Below, piece by piece: positions 25,672 through 33,714 of a stretch of 64,000 bases of DNA (its first letter is position 1; each line of letters opens with the position of its first letter). Both the position numbers and the translations under genes were made by a program. Below the pieces are notes generated by a model. That model was not told the DNA's origin, made no database searches, and saw nothing but the letters and a program-made list of their open reading frames with translations. Origin of the DNA: JBMHDW01 sp049889175 (GTDB lineage: Bacteria > Pseudomonadota > Gammaproteobacteria > Comchoanobacterales > Comchoanobacteraceae); assembly GCA_049889175.1 (NCBI GenBank), contig JBMHDW010000007.1:62001-126000 (forward strand), given 5' to 3'.

Positions 25672-26652
25672 ATGCAGTTATTAAAAGATGATGAAGTCAT
25701 AAAGCTCATACAGGCAAATGGTGGCTTAGGTGCTTTTGTACTCAAGACCATTTCCCAGTTAAAACGTGATTACTTGAGAATCGATGCATTTACATTAGAT
25801 GCCAGGCAAGCATTTCACCATCCTAAAGGGGTTATTGAAGTGATGCCTGTAGCAGATGAAGAACATTTTGCTATGAAATGGGTGACTGGTCATCCTTATA
25901 ATCCAGGACTAGGTTTTCCATCTATCCTTTCAATGGGTATTTTGGCAGAGATGGCAACAGGTTTACCTCTGGTATGCTGTGAGATGAATGTGCTTACAGC
26001 TATTCGTACAGCAGCAGTCAATGCGATGATGGCTCAAATGATATTAACTGATGCACCTCATCGTGTTGCTATCATTGGAACTGGTGCACAAGCTGAATTC
26101 CAGTGTCATGCACTCTCACAAGTAATGACTATAGATCATGTGATGTATTATGATATTGACCAAGCTTCAATGGATAAATTCGCACAAAATATGGCAAAAG
26201 CGCCATTTGATTGTCATCCAGAGACACTGGATGCATGCGTTGGCACTGCTGATGTTATTGTAACACTGACTGCAGCTAAAACGTCACAGGATGTTTTTCA
26301 GGGCTTATCGCCCAAAGAGGGTGCTGTTATATTGGCAACAGGGGGGGATTGTCCTGGTAAAACGGAATTACGCACTGATTTACTGATGCAATCAGATATT
26401 GTTGTGCCATTTATTAAACAAGCGCGAATAGAAGGTGAAATTCAGCAATTGCCTGAATCATATCCTATTCAAACCATTACTCAATTTATGCAGTACCCAA
26501 AAAGATCAAAACCTTATTGGATATTTGATTCTATTGGTATTGCTGTGGAAGATTACGCTATTTTAAAAGTTTTATCTCGATATACCACACAAGATGAAGC
26601 ATCTTTCCAAGATCCAAGAGATCTCTTTGCTAAGATGCAACATCAGTGGTGA
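25672..26652 (+). CDS. Ornithine cyclodeaminase / mu-crystallin family protein
   Basis: A 326-residue NAD(P)-dependent enzyme of the ornithine cyclodeaminase family. Motifs: PVADEEHFAMKWVTGHPYNP with the substrate-binding Lys, the family signature LTAIRTAAVNAMMAQMIL, the nucleotide-binding AIIGTGAQAEFQCHAL, and ATGGDCPGKTEL with the conserved Asp. Relatives convert L-ornithine to L-proline and ammonia, or act as alanine dehydrogenases or in amino-acid-derived metabolite synthesis (SbnB type); I cannot choose from sequence. ACAGGAG precedes the ATG. It is divergent from holA. Confidence 0.88.
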   Translation: MQLLKDDEVIKLIQANGGLGAFVLKTISQLKRDYLRIDAFTLDARQAFHHPKGVIEVMPVADEEHFAMKWVTGHPYNPGLGFPSILSMGILAEMATGLPLVCCEMNVLTAIRTAAVNAMMAQMILTDAPHRVAIIGTGAQAEFQCHALSQVMTIDHVMYYDIDQASMDKFAQNMAKAPFDCHPETLDACVGTADVIVTLTAAKTSQDVFQGLSPKEGAVILATGGDCPGKTELRTDLLMQSDIVVPFIKQARIEGEIQQLPESYPIQTITQFMQYPKRSKPYWIFDSIGIAVEDYAILKVLSRYTTQDEASFQDPRDLFAKMQHQW

Positions 26653-26687
26653 TAGGGTGGTCATCCACCTCACGCGACGGAATCGGC

Positions 26688-26810
26688 TTAGCGTGTTTGT
26701 ACTAATTCATAAATATGTAACTCGGGATACTCATCATTCATCGTAATATGTGAATCAAATGAGATAACACGAGTATTTTTTCGCTGACTATTAAGCATAA
26801 ATAGCGTCAT
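26688..26810 (-). CDS. Candidate 40-residue small ORF
   Basis: Minus-strand frame ATG 26810 to TAA, with GGAGTAAAGG directly upstream, an unusually good ribosome binding site for a chance frame. The predicted peptide (MTLFMLNSQRKNTRVISFDS and 20 more residues) has no signal peptide or membrane segment and matches nothing I recognise. It lies in the otherwise empty 304-base interval between the cyclodeaminase gene and the exported-protein trio. It could equally be a gene remnant or chance. Confidence 0.25.
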   Translation of the reverse strand: MTLFMLNSQRKNTRVISFDSHITMNDEYPELHIYELVQTR

Positions 26811-26848
26811 CCTTTACTCCTAAAATGCCCTTATATTCATTACTTTAA

Positions 26849-26920
26849 TGGTATAATCTTTAAAAAACAAGTATTTTTTTATAAAAATATGAAAAAAATC
26901 ATGTTTTTTTCGAAAACATG
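26849..26920 (+). promoter_or_regulatory. Extended -10 promoter and leader hairpin for the exported-protein gene
   Basis: TGGTATAAT at 26849-26857 is a perfect extended -10 (TGnTATAAT) with no good -35. It would give a leader of about 90 bases containing an inverted repeat, CATGTTTT / AAAACATG (26900-26907 and 26913-26920) with loop TTTCG, just upstream of the AAGGAG site. The hairpin could act in translation control or be a regulator site. The rest of 26653-26956 holds only the small candidate ORF and a short GGTGG-TCAT-CCACC hairpin (26657-26670) without a T-run. Confidence 0.5.
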
Positions 26921-26956
26921 TTCTATACAAGGATCAACGTTAACAAAGGAGTAAAT

Positions 26957-27610
26957 ATGAAGTTTACAACAAAACTAGCCGCAGCAGCTGCTGCATTAAC
27001 ACTAACCACATCAGCTTTTGCTTTTGATGCAAAACTGATTAAGCTTGAAGATCTACCGCCAATTGCAGAACTAATTCAAGTAAAGCAAATGGGTATAGAT
27101 ATGTTTTTTGAAGAATGCTATCTTCCCGTAGCGGGTGGAGATGGTTCTGATATTATTTTCAGAAATCAAACTATGGACCTTCCACAGGCAGCAACAGGAA
27201 ATCCATCAGGATTTAGTTATCTAAAGAACATCAAATGTATTGATACAAAAGCTTTAGACGGTGTTAATGGGAATGATATCACCTCTGTTGCAACACAAGC
27301 CAATACTGCACCTTGTCTAGAATTTGAATATAATGCAAATGTTGGAAGTCTTTCAGGTGTAAAATTATATTTGTGTCCATTAGGTGTTGATGCAAAAATG
27401 ATCATTACGGATACTTCTGGAGATTCTTCGCTAGAGGTGAGTCAACATGCTGGTGTCGTGCTGGATATGTGTATTGCTGCAGCATCAGGTGGTATATCTG
27501 ATGGCGTGTTCTTTGAATTAGGAACAACTGATTCAGATGCGCAACTTGCAGGTACAACACATAGAAATATAGAAGGTGTTCTAGGATTTTCATTCTGTAG
27601 AGCGCACTAA
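26957..27610 (+). CDS. Small Sec-exported Cys-containing protein A
   Basis: A 217-residue exported protein I do not recognise. The signal peptide is classic: MKFTTKLAAAAAALTLTTSA with cleavage after SAFA. The mature protein begins with an amphipathic helix (KLEDLPPIAELIQVKQMGID) ending FFEEC, followed by a beta-rich region with five more cysteines (NIKC, APC, LYLC, LDMC, SFC), six in all, so disulfides are likely. It resembles proteins B and C next door in layout: helix ending in Cys, then DG-rich loops and a C-terminal Cys. There is no prepilin peptidase site. Start chosen by AAAGGAG upstream; a longer frame from 26918 lacks one. Followed by its own terminator. Confidence 0.75.
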   Translation: MKFTTKLAAAAAALTLTTSAFAFDAKLIKLEDLPPIAELIQVKQMGIDMFFEECYLPVAGGDGSDIIFRNQTMDLPQAATGNPSGFSYLKNIKCIDTKALDGVNGNDITSVATQANTAPCLEFEYNANVGSLSGVKLYLCPLGVDAKMIITDTSGDSSLEVSQHAGVVLDMCIAAASGGISDGVFFELGTTDSDAQLAGTTHRNIEGVLGFSFCRAH

Positions 27611-27628
27611 TTAATCAACAAAACAGAA

Positions 27629-27656
27629 CAAAGGGGTGTATACCCCTTTGTTTTTT
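27629..27656 (+). terminator. Rho-independent terminator after protein A
   Basis: Perfect 9-base stem CAAAGGGGT (27629-27637), loop GTAT, ACCCCTTTG (27642-27650), followed by six T (27651-27656). It separates protein A from proteins B and C and is the only clear intrinsic terminator I found in the window. Confidence 0.9.
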
Positions 27657-27670
27657 GCTAAGGTAAGCCT

Positions 27671-28210
27671 ATGAGGAAATTATTTGTTATTTTGACCATT
27701 TCATTAACAACGCTAGCACATAGTAGTTTTTCATCAAAGTTTTTAGATGCAGATAAAATACCTCCTTTAAAGGAAATAAAAGATAAATTAGAGTTAGCAA
27801 AAGTAATTTTAAAAGAACAATGTTTTGATGCAGATGCAGTAACACCATTTGTTGCAACAGATTATACTGTAAATACATCTGAACGACAATTTGTGAGTAG
27901 CTGGGGATGTACTAATACAGATGGAACACTTAATGATCTGGTTGCTGTTCATGCTACAGCACTTGGAGATATTGGCTTTTTATCAAATGCCAAGATTATG
28001 CTCGTGTCGTTAGATCAGGTTCATAATCGTATTGATAGTGATGCTGCAAATATTGCTTCAAGATATGCCACATCATGGTGTCTAAAAGTTGTTGATACAG
28101 ATACTACTGATGGCATTACTGTGACTAATGACTTAGATATTGATGGTGATGGCAACAGTGACAGAGCGATTAATTCAATGTTAGGTTATCGAGAATGTGG
28201 TACATTGTGA
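27671..28210 (+). CDS. Small Sec-exported Cys-containing protein B
   Basis: A 179-residue protein with signal peptide MRKLFVILTISLTTLAHSSF. The mature part opens with a helix (KEIKDKLELAKVILKEQC) and continues with RQFVSSWGCTNTDGTLNDLV, IGFLSNAKIMLVSLDQ, SWCLKVVDTD, and a DIDGDGNSD loop that looks like a calcium-binding D-x-D-x-D-G motif, ending GYRECGTL. Four mature cysteines (EQC, WGC, SWC, REC). Protein C shares the same motifs at the same spacing, so B and C are clear paralogues. The layout, one alpha-helix then a disulfide-linked beta region, is pilin-like but lacks the hydrophobic pilin N-terminus. Ribosome binding site weak (AAGG). Function unknown. Confidence 0.8.
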   Translation: MRKLFVILTISLTTLAHSSFSSKFLDADKIPPLKEIKDKLELAKVILKEQCFDADAVTPFVATDYTVNTSERQFVSSWGCTNTDGTLNDLVAVHATALGDIGFLSNAKIMLVSLDQVHNRIDSDAANIASRYATSWCLKVVDTDTTDGITVTNDLDIDGDGNSDRAINSMLGYRECGTL

Positions 28211-28764
28211 AGAAACAACTCACCTTAACAACATTAATACTTATCACTGCAATATCTTCAACAATATTTGCCATTGATGGCGGACATTATGATCATCGTT
28301 TTTCATTTAAAATATCGGGGATTATTTTTAATGAAATTAATGATAAACTTAATATTACCAAAGAGCTAATTAATAATGATTGCTACACACCGGCAACATC
28401 AACAATGTCAACGCAAGCTTTTAACATCGCTAATGAACAACAGAGATTTATAACCGAATGGGGTTGTACTAATAGCAATAATACCGTTTCAAATTTAGTG
28501 TCAGGTTATGTGGTGTTAAGGGATGATATAGGGATGCTTTCAAATGCAAAGATTATGCTTGTTGCGAAAGATAGTCAAGGAAATAGAATTAACACTGATT
28601 CAGGTGGAGCTCAAGCCATCGATTCATGGTGCTACCACTTTGTAGATAATGATGCAACAGATGGTATCACAACATCACAATATATTGATATGGATGCTAA
28701 TGGCAGTAATGAGTTTGATCTAGCAAGAGTCTTTAAAGGCATAGGGTGTGGTACGATAAATTAG
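28207..28764 (+). CDS. Small Sec-exported Cys-containing protein C
   Basis: A 185-residue paralogue of protein B. From GTG 28207, in a GTGA overlap with the stop of B, the protein begins with a typical signal peptide (MKKQLTLTTLILITAISSTI, cleaved after FA). An ATG at 28195 is also in frame but would add four odd residues. Shared with B: helix ending NNDC, QRFITEWGCTNSNNTVSNLV, IGMLSNAKIMLVAKDSQGNR, SWCYHFVDNDATDGIT, and a C-terminal GIGCGTIN. The calcium-type loop reads DMDANGSNE, weaker than in B. B and C should be co-translated. It is convergent with mshG, 13 bases away. Confidence 0.8.
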   Translation: MKKQLTLTTLILITAISSTIFAIDGGHYDHRFSFKISGIIFNEINDKLNITKELINNDCYTPATSTMSTQAFNIANEQQRFITEWGCTNSNNTVSNLVSGYVVLRDDIGMLSNAKIMLVAKDSQGNRINTDSGGAQAIDSWCYHFVDNDATDGITTSQYIDMDANGSNEFDLARVFKGIGCGTIN

Positions 28765-28777
28765 GACATTAACAGTG

Positions 28778-30025
28778 TTATAATAGACCGTAATAATATT
28801 GGCTATCAATGTAGTTGACTCCGATGAACAAAATCAAAAGTAGTACAACTATAATCAATAGAAAACGATAGGCTTCGTTAAGCATTCTAAGTGCATTATC
28901 ATATTCATGTGAGCACAGTTCGCTGATTGTGATAAGATCTATGTTGTTGGTACTATTAATGAGTCTATCAAGTATATAATGAGTGCTCATTGGAATCATT
29001 CTAAGTTTTTTTAAGGCCTCTAATGGTGAGACACCTCGATCAATATGCTGTAAACTATGGCTGATTTGGTTTTTTGCATGTTTGTTCATAAGATGTAATT
29101 TTGCACGATGTAGAGATTGATAAATATTCATATTTGATATTCTGGATATTGCTAAAAGCTTGAATAGTTCAATAGAAATCAAACGTGTTTGCCGAGCTCG
29201 TAAAAAAGGTATATTTAACTCTATTGCTGCTAAAAAAGAAGGATAATATTTTGATTTTCGAATGACTGATAATACCAAATAGACAGCAATAATGATTAAG
29301 GCATTCCTAAGAACAAAATAGTAAAAATTATCAACATTAAAAAATGATTCATACCATGCCATGATATTACTGTAAGGGTATTTACCAGGAATAAATTCGT
29401 TCATTTGAAGAATAATAGTATAGCGAGCAGCAGTAACATAGTAAGAAATATTTTTACCAACAAATAAACAAACACCTATAGCAATCAGCGCAGGGATAAT
29501 AATACGGATAAACTGGAACTTTGAACGAGTTTTGAGTAGCAATAGTTCAGACATTTCAGATAAAACAGATTTAATTTGACTACCTTGTTCAGCTTCTTCA
29601 ATGAGGGATGCAAAAAAGGGGTTTTTATCTTCTAATAGCAGCAAAATAGCTTTAGAGAATGGCCTACCATTTTGTACTTGATAAAGCATAGAAATGAGAT
29701 AGTAACGAATGAGCATGGTATTGTTTTTAGCAATCATGGTATATAGTATTTTTGAGGTGCCTTCGTTTGCCTCGAGGCCATTATGAATTTGGCTAACTAA
29801 GTCTTGTAATTTTTTAACAGATAACCATGTGATGGGTAAGTGAGCGAGAATAAAGCAGATACACTTGGTAAGCCAAATAGGCAGCAATATCAACCTAATG
29901 GGTTGTATATTAAAGTGAGATAACATGTGTTTTATATGACTGCGATCATGACCAAAAAAAAGCATATAAGGAAAAAACTTCTTTTGGCTGGTACGAATGA
30001 TAGCAAGTTTGATATTAGATTTCAT
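28778..30025 (-). CDS. mshG: MSHA pilus inner-membrane platform protein
   Basis: The GspF/PilC-type polytopic platform protein of the MSHA pilus machine, 415 residues. It has the two repeated F domains (about 80-200 and 275-400), each followed by hydrophobic helices: 175-190 (FIRIIIPALIAIGVCLFVG), 240-260 (FVLRNALIIIAVYLVLSVI) and 385-405 (LLIIVVLLLILFIGVNYI). LIEEAEQGSQIKSVLSEMSE fits the family's conserved segment. An additional hydrophobic stretch lies near residue 45. Last gene of the mshI-G operon; its start overlaps the mshE stop by 11 bases. Divergent sequence, so identification leans on operon position and fold pattern. Confidence 0.85.
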   Translation of the reverse strand: MKSNIKLAIIRTSQKKFFPYMLFFGHDRSHIKHMLSHFNIQPIRLILLPIWLTKCICFILAHLPITWLSVKKLQDLVSQIHNGLEANEGTSKILYTMIAKNNTMLIRYYLISMLYQVQNGRPFSKAILLLLEDKNPFFASLIEEAEQGSQIKSVLSEMSELLLLKTRSKFQFIRIIIPALIAIGVCLFVGKNISYYVTAARYTIILQMNEFIPGKYPYSNIMAWYESFFNVDNFYYFVLRNALIIIAVYLVLSVIRKSKYYPSFLAAIELNIPFLRARQTRLISIELFKLLAISRISNMNIYQSLHRAKLHLMNKHAKNQISHSLQHIDRGVSPLEALKKLRMIPMSTHYILDRLINSTNNIDLITISELCSHEYDNALRMLNEAYRFLLIIVVLLLILFIGVNYIDSQYYYGLL

Positions 30026-31691
30026 AATTGTCGATGAGATTCATAAGATCATTAAAGTCAATTAAGTGATTTAAGGCAGAGGAAATTGCTCGATAAGTTA
30101 GGGAGCTTGTCTTCATTGCCTGGAAAGCAAGATCATTAAACAATACAAAGTCATTGTTTTGAAGAGCGCTTTTAAGTTCAGGTGTTAAGGCGAGATCTTC
30201 AACAACTGTTGTGAGACCTTGTGTTCCAGTGTGGTTACAGATAGGACAGCCTTGTTTAATATGGAAGGTATCACCTCGTTTTAGCGGGTAAATACGTTTT
30301 AAATGTGTTAATTCTTGTGTGGATGGTTTATGCGGTTTAGAGCATTTAGGACAAAGTTTTTGCAATAGTCTTTGAGAAAAAACATGTTTCAGTGTGTTGT
30401 TCAACATATGAACTCTTACATCCATATCAATCATACGCGTAATAGCTTGTACACAACTACTGGCATGAATAGTTGCATAAGCAAGAATACCAGTTGATGC
30501 AGTATTAACAGCTAGATTGGCAACATCTGATTCACGAATTTCACCGAATGAAACAATGTCAGGGTTTTGTCGAGCAGAAGATTTAATAATGGAAGAATAG
30601 CTTAGTCCTTCAATGTCTGGAGAGATTTCAATTTGGTTAATGCCATTGATACGAACTTCAACCGGATCTTCAATCGAAATAATAGTCTTATTTAATTCCT
30701 TTTGTTCAATTAAGCTTGAATACAAAAGTGATGTTTTACCAGAGTTAACAGGCCCTGAAATAATCACCATTGCTGAATCTAATTGATTAAGTTTTTTAAC
30801 TTGTTCCTGAGCATCAGAATCTTGAATTAAGTTTTTAATCTTAAAAAACTGTTGGTCAAATTCTTTAAAAACACGAATAACAATTGAAAATCCTCCCACT
30901 GTTGGCAGGATTGATAAACGACAAAACACAGGATGGTCATAGTCAAAAGAAAAGCTAAGGTCTTGCGGTCGATGGGTTTGTGTGATAACACCATTACTCA
31001 TCAAAATTAATTTTTGACGAAAAGCGAAAGCTTGTTTAGCATTTAGCTCAGTGGGTTGTGTTAACTGCTTCATGATACGATATTGTAATAAGAATTTACT
31101 ATCGTTGAGCTCGATGTGAATGTCAGTGGCATCTAGACGAACCGCTTCAGCGAGTACTGAATATACCATTTGATCTAAATTTTGATCGGTACTTAGCTGG
31201 TGAAAATGCTTGGCCTTAACTTCCATGCCAACATCAGTAGAATCTTCATCATGTTGATCAGATAACGATTCTATGCTAGCCGTATTTGAATAATATATTT
31301 GGATTAAAGACTGTATGTCATTGCTTAGAGCTAAATAAGGAATGACTGGTTTTTGCATTGAGAGTGAAATTTGATCAACTACGTCTAAATCAGTTGGATT
31401 CGAGAGTGCTACGTGAATAGATAAAGTGTCTTCTTCAAAAATAAAAGCATTTGAATTGACAGCTAAATAATGAGGTAGTAGGGCAATATCATCGGGTATG
31501 GTGACAGCACTTAAATTAACAGTTTTAAGTGATTTATAAGTCTTAAGGTAATTATTGATAACCGATTTAGACCATTGTGTTTCATCAGCAATCAGCGATA
31601 ACATCGCTTGCTGTGTTAACTTCTGTGGTGACTCAATAGAAGTAGTGTGCAAGCCACTTTGGTTGATAAAATCAATAAATGTTACATTCAT
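30015..31691 (-). CDS. mshE: MSHA pilus assembly ATPase
   Basis: A GspE/PilB-type hexameric ATPase that powers pilus extension; 558 residues. The N-terminal MshEN-like domain (about 1-140) is followed by the ATPase core: Walker A SGPVNSGKTSLL (more usually GPTGSGKTT), the Asp box region IISIEDPVEVRI, Walker B NPDIVSFGEIRES, and a His box TASTGILAYATIHA. The Walker-B motif reads GEIRES where most relatives have GEIRDxET. A four-cysteine zinc motif (CPKCSK ... CPICNHTG) lies near residue 445. It overlaps mshG by 11 bases at its end and mshN by 4 at its start. Confidence 0.93.
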   Translation of the reverse strand: MNVTFIDFINQSGLHTTSIESPQKLTQQAMLSLIADETQWSKSVINNYLKTYKSLKTVNLSAVTIPDDIALLPHYLAVNSNAFIFEEDTLSIHVALSNPTDLDVVDQISLSMQKPVIPYLALSNDIQSLIQIYYSNTASIESLSDQHDEDSTDVGMEVKAKHFHQLSTDQNLDQMVYSVLAEAVRLDATDIHIELNDSKFLLQYRIMKQLTQPTELNAKQAFAFRQKLILMSNGVITQTHRPQDLSFSFDYDHPVFCRLSILPTVGGFSIVIRVFKEFDQQFFKIKNLIQDSDAQEQVKKLNQLDSAMVIISGPVNSGKTSLLYSSLIEQKELNKTIISIEDPVEVRINGINQIEISPDIEGLSYSSIIKSSARQNPDIVSFGEIRESDVANLAVNTASTGILAYATIHASSCVQAITRMIDMDVRVHMLNNTLKHVFSQRLLQKLCPKCSKPHKPSTQELTHLKRIYPLKRGDTFHIKQGCPICNHTGTQGLTTVVEDLALTPELKSALQNNDFVLFNDLAFQAMKTSSLTYRAISSALNHLIDFNDLMNLIDNYEI

Positions 31692-32779
31692 ACATGAATC
31701 TTGTGTTGAAGACTGATTTGCTTATTTCTGATGTATTCGTAGTTAGGTGAAGTAGGCCGTATAAGTTTCATGGCATGTCGGTAAGCTTCCAATGATGCAT
31801 GGTAATTCTTACTTTTTTCATAGGCACGAGCCAATGATGTCCAATAGGTAACTTTTTGAGGCTTTAAGTCAACAAGCTGTCGGTAGATCTGTATGGCATC
31901 TTTATTATGATTATTTGCCAACTCTGCAAAAGCAAGAATATTATAGTAACTTAAGTGTTCATCGAAACTAGGTGTAAAGTTTTTAAGGAGCATTTCAGCT
32001 TCCGCATACTGCTTTTGATTGACAAGTACCATGGCTTTTGTTCTTACCAGTGGAATGGCAGTCGGGTAAATTGATAAAGCTGCATCTGCAAGCGTTAGTG
32101 CTTCAGGTACATGTTTTACTTTAATTAAACGTGTGATTAATTTTTGTGTTAGATCAATCGTTTCTAGTTTCTGAGATTTAGGAAAGGCATACATTTTAAC
32201 AATGGCAGGATACAGTTGACCGTGAATGATGTCCCCATACATCTCATCTAAAGTATCGCGAGTGATAACCTGTGTGCCTTGTTTAGCAACTTCTTTAGGA
32301 GAAGGTGGCGCTACTGGATGAGGCATTTGCGTAGTTGGCTGATCGTTATTTTTGATCAAAAGATTCGGTGTATTACGCTCGGCAAGTACTATGGTATCAA
32401 TTTCAGCAGGTTCGTTAGGCAGTACATCTTCGAACTCATCATCATTAATATCTGCAACAACAATAGGTTCAGCAATGATGTTCTGAGTAGCATCCTCATT
32501 TGAGTTTATTGAAGCAACAGGTGTTGCTATTTCAATGGTATCATCAACATCATTTGAAGTGGCAATGATATTGGCATTTTGGCTAGGCTGTGTTGGACGC
32601 ATAATCACATAACAACAAACGAGAGCACTTATCGTAATGAGAAAGGACATGATAATGACAGCACGAGCATAGCTAACTTGAGGTCTGGCGGCTGTCACTG
32701 ATGATGATAAAGAAGGAATGTTATTTTCTTCCTCATTTGATTGAGGGGAGTTTACCAATTTGGTTAAAAGATCTGACAT
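31688..32779 (-). CDS. mshN: MSHA biogenesis TPR protein
   Basis: A 363-residue protein with one N-terminal transmembrane helix (about 38-60, RAVIIMSFLITISALVCCYV), a long acidic/Pro-rich periplasmic linker (about 65-165), and a C-terminal TPR domain from about 185 onward (LTLADAALSIYPTAIPLVRT, AEAEMLLKNF, KDAIQIYRQLVDLKPQ, HASLEAYRHAMKL). This is the layout of MshN, thought to link the inner-membrane machine to the secretin. Coupled by overlap to mshE (4 bases) and abutting mshM. Confidence 0.85.
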   Translation of the reverse strand: MSDLLTKLVNSPQSNEEENNIPSLSSSVTAARPQVSYARAVIIMSFLITISALVCCYVIMRPTQPSQNANIIATSNDVDDTIEIATPVASINSNEDATQNIIAEPIVVADINDDEFEDVLPNEPAEIDTIVLAERNTPNLLIKNNDQPTTQMPHPVAPPSPKEVAKQGTQVITRDTLDEMYGDIIHGQLYPAIVKMYAFPKSQKLETIDLTQKLITRLIKVKHVPEALTLADAALSIYPTAIPLVRTKAMVLVNQKQYAEAEMLLKNFTPSFDEHLSYYNILAFAELANNHNKDAIQIYRQLVDLKPQKVTYWTSLARAYEKSKNYHASLEAYRHAMKLIRPTSPNYEYIRNKQISLQHKIHV

Positions 32780-33712
32780 TTATATCCTTGAACGTAAAAC
32801 TACAAATAAGGTCACAGCGAGTAATGTGACGGTCACCAGTGCCAAAACAGAGAGCTTGCTTTTTTGTTGACCTGTCAGCGATGCAGACATATTACTGACC
32901 ATAATGTTCTTTGAATCTTTGATGGCAAGTCGAACATGCTGATCACTGATTTTATATTCATTACCAACACGAGCAAGCAGTAATGACTTATGAGCTAGAA
33001 TGTTGATAATTCGAGGAACACCCTTGCTGGCATTATACATTTGTTTAATGGCTTTTGGCGTGAATAAATGACCATCAGCATGACCAGATTTAACCAGTCG
33101 ATGACGTAGATAGATATCGAGTTCTTGCTCACTCATTGCTTGTAGGTGATGACAGAAGGTGATGCGTTGCGCCAACTGTCTTAGCTCAGGCTTCTCAAGT
33201 GTTTGATCAAGTTCAAGCTGGCCGAATAAAACGATCTGTAGGACGTTTTTATTATCGCTATCAAGATTGGTTAGCAGTCTTAGCGATTCTAAAACATCAT
33301 GCGACATGACTTGTGCTTCATCAATGATTAACACAATGCGCTTATCTTTTTTTGCATGTTTTTTGATGACTTCGTGAATTTTTTTGAGCAAATCAAATCG
33401 ACTGGTTTCTTGTGAATTATCAACTTTTAAGTCAGTTAGAATACATCGGTAAATGCCTTCTGCAGAAAGGTTGGGGTTTTCAATGTAAGAGTGACTTATT
33501 TTCTTGGCTTTAATCTCTTGAACGATCTTACGCGTGATCAGTGTTTTACCAACACCAATATCACCAGTAATTTTAATCATAAGTTCGCCTTGCTCGATAC
33601 TCCAAAGAACCGTTCTGATGCTTTCTTCGTGACTGGGCAGTTGGCAATAAAGTTCTGGATCAGGTGATATAGAATAAGGAAGTTTTTCAAGTTTAAAATG
33701 GGTCAAGTACAT
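32780..33712 (-). CDS. mshM: MSHA biogenesis AAA ATPase, ExeA-like
   Basis: A 310-residue AAA ATPase similar to ExeA/GspA. It opens MYLTHFKLEKLPYSISPDPE, the ExeA signature; Walker A is TGDIGVGKTLITRK near residue 50; Walker B is RIVLIIDEAQVMSHD; sensor region ALQIVLFGQLELD-like. A single transmembrane helix lies near the C-terminus (about 288-306, LALVTVTLLAVTLFVVL), and there is no peptidoglycan-binding domain, as in MshM. It probably helps assemble the secretin. Stop abuts the mshN start. Confidence 0.92.
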   Translation of the reverse strand: MYLTHFKLEKLPYSISPDPELYCQLPSHEESIRTVLWSIEQGELMIKITGDIGVGKTLITRKIVQEIKAKKISHSYIENPNLSAEGIYRCILTDLKVDNSQETSRFDLLKKIHEVIKKHAKKDKRIVLIIDEAQVMSHDVLESLRLLTNLDSDNKNVLQIVLFGQLELDQTLEKPELRQLAQRITFCHHLQAMSEQELDIYLRHRLVKSGHADGHLFTPKAIKQMYNASKGVPRIINILAHKSLLLARVGNEYKISDQHVRLAIKDSKNIMVSNMSASLTGQQKSKLSVLALVTVTLLAVTLFVVLRSRI

Positions 33713-33714
33713 TA

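Noticed and set aside
26657..26670. GGTGG-TCAT-CCACC hairpin as terminator of the cyclodeaminase gene
   Set aside because: The stem is five pairs and there is no following T-run.
26957..28764. The exported trio as ordinary type IV prepilins
   Set aside because: They carry cleavable Sec signal peptides ending in AxA-type sites, with no Gly-Phe prepilin cleavage site and no hydrophobic helix in the mature protein.
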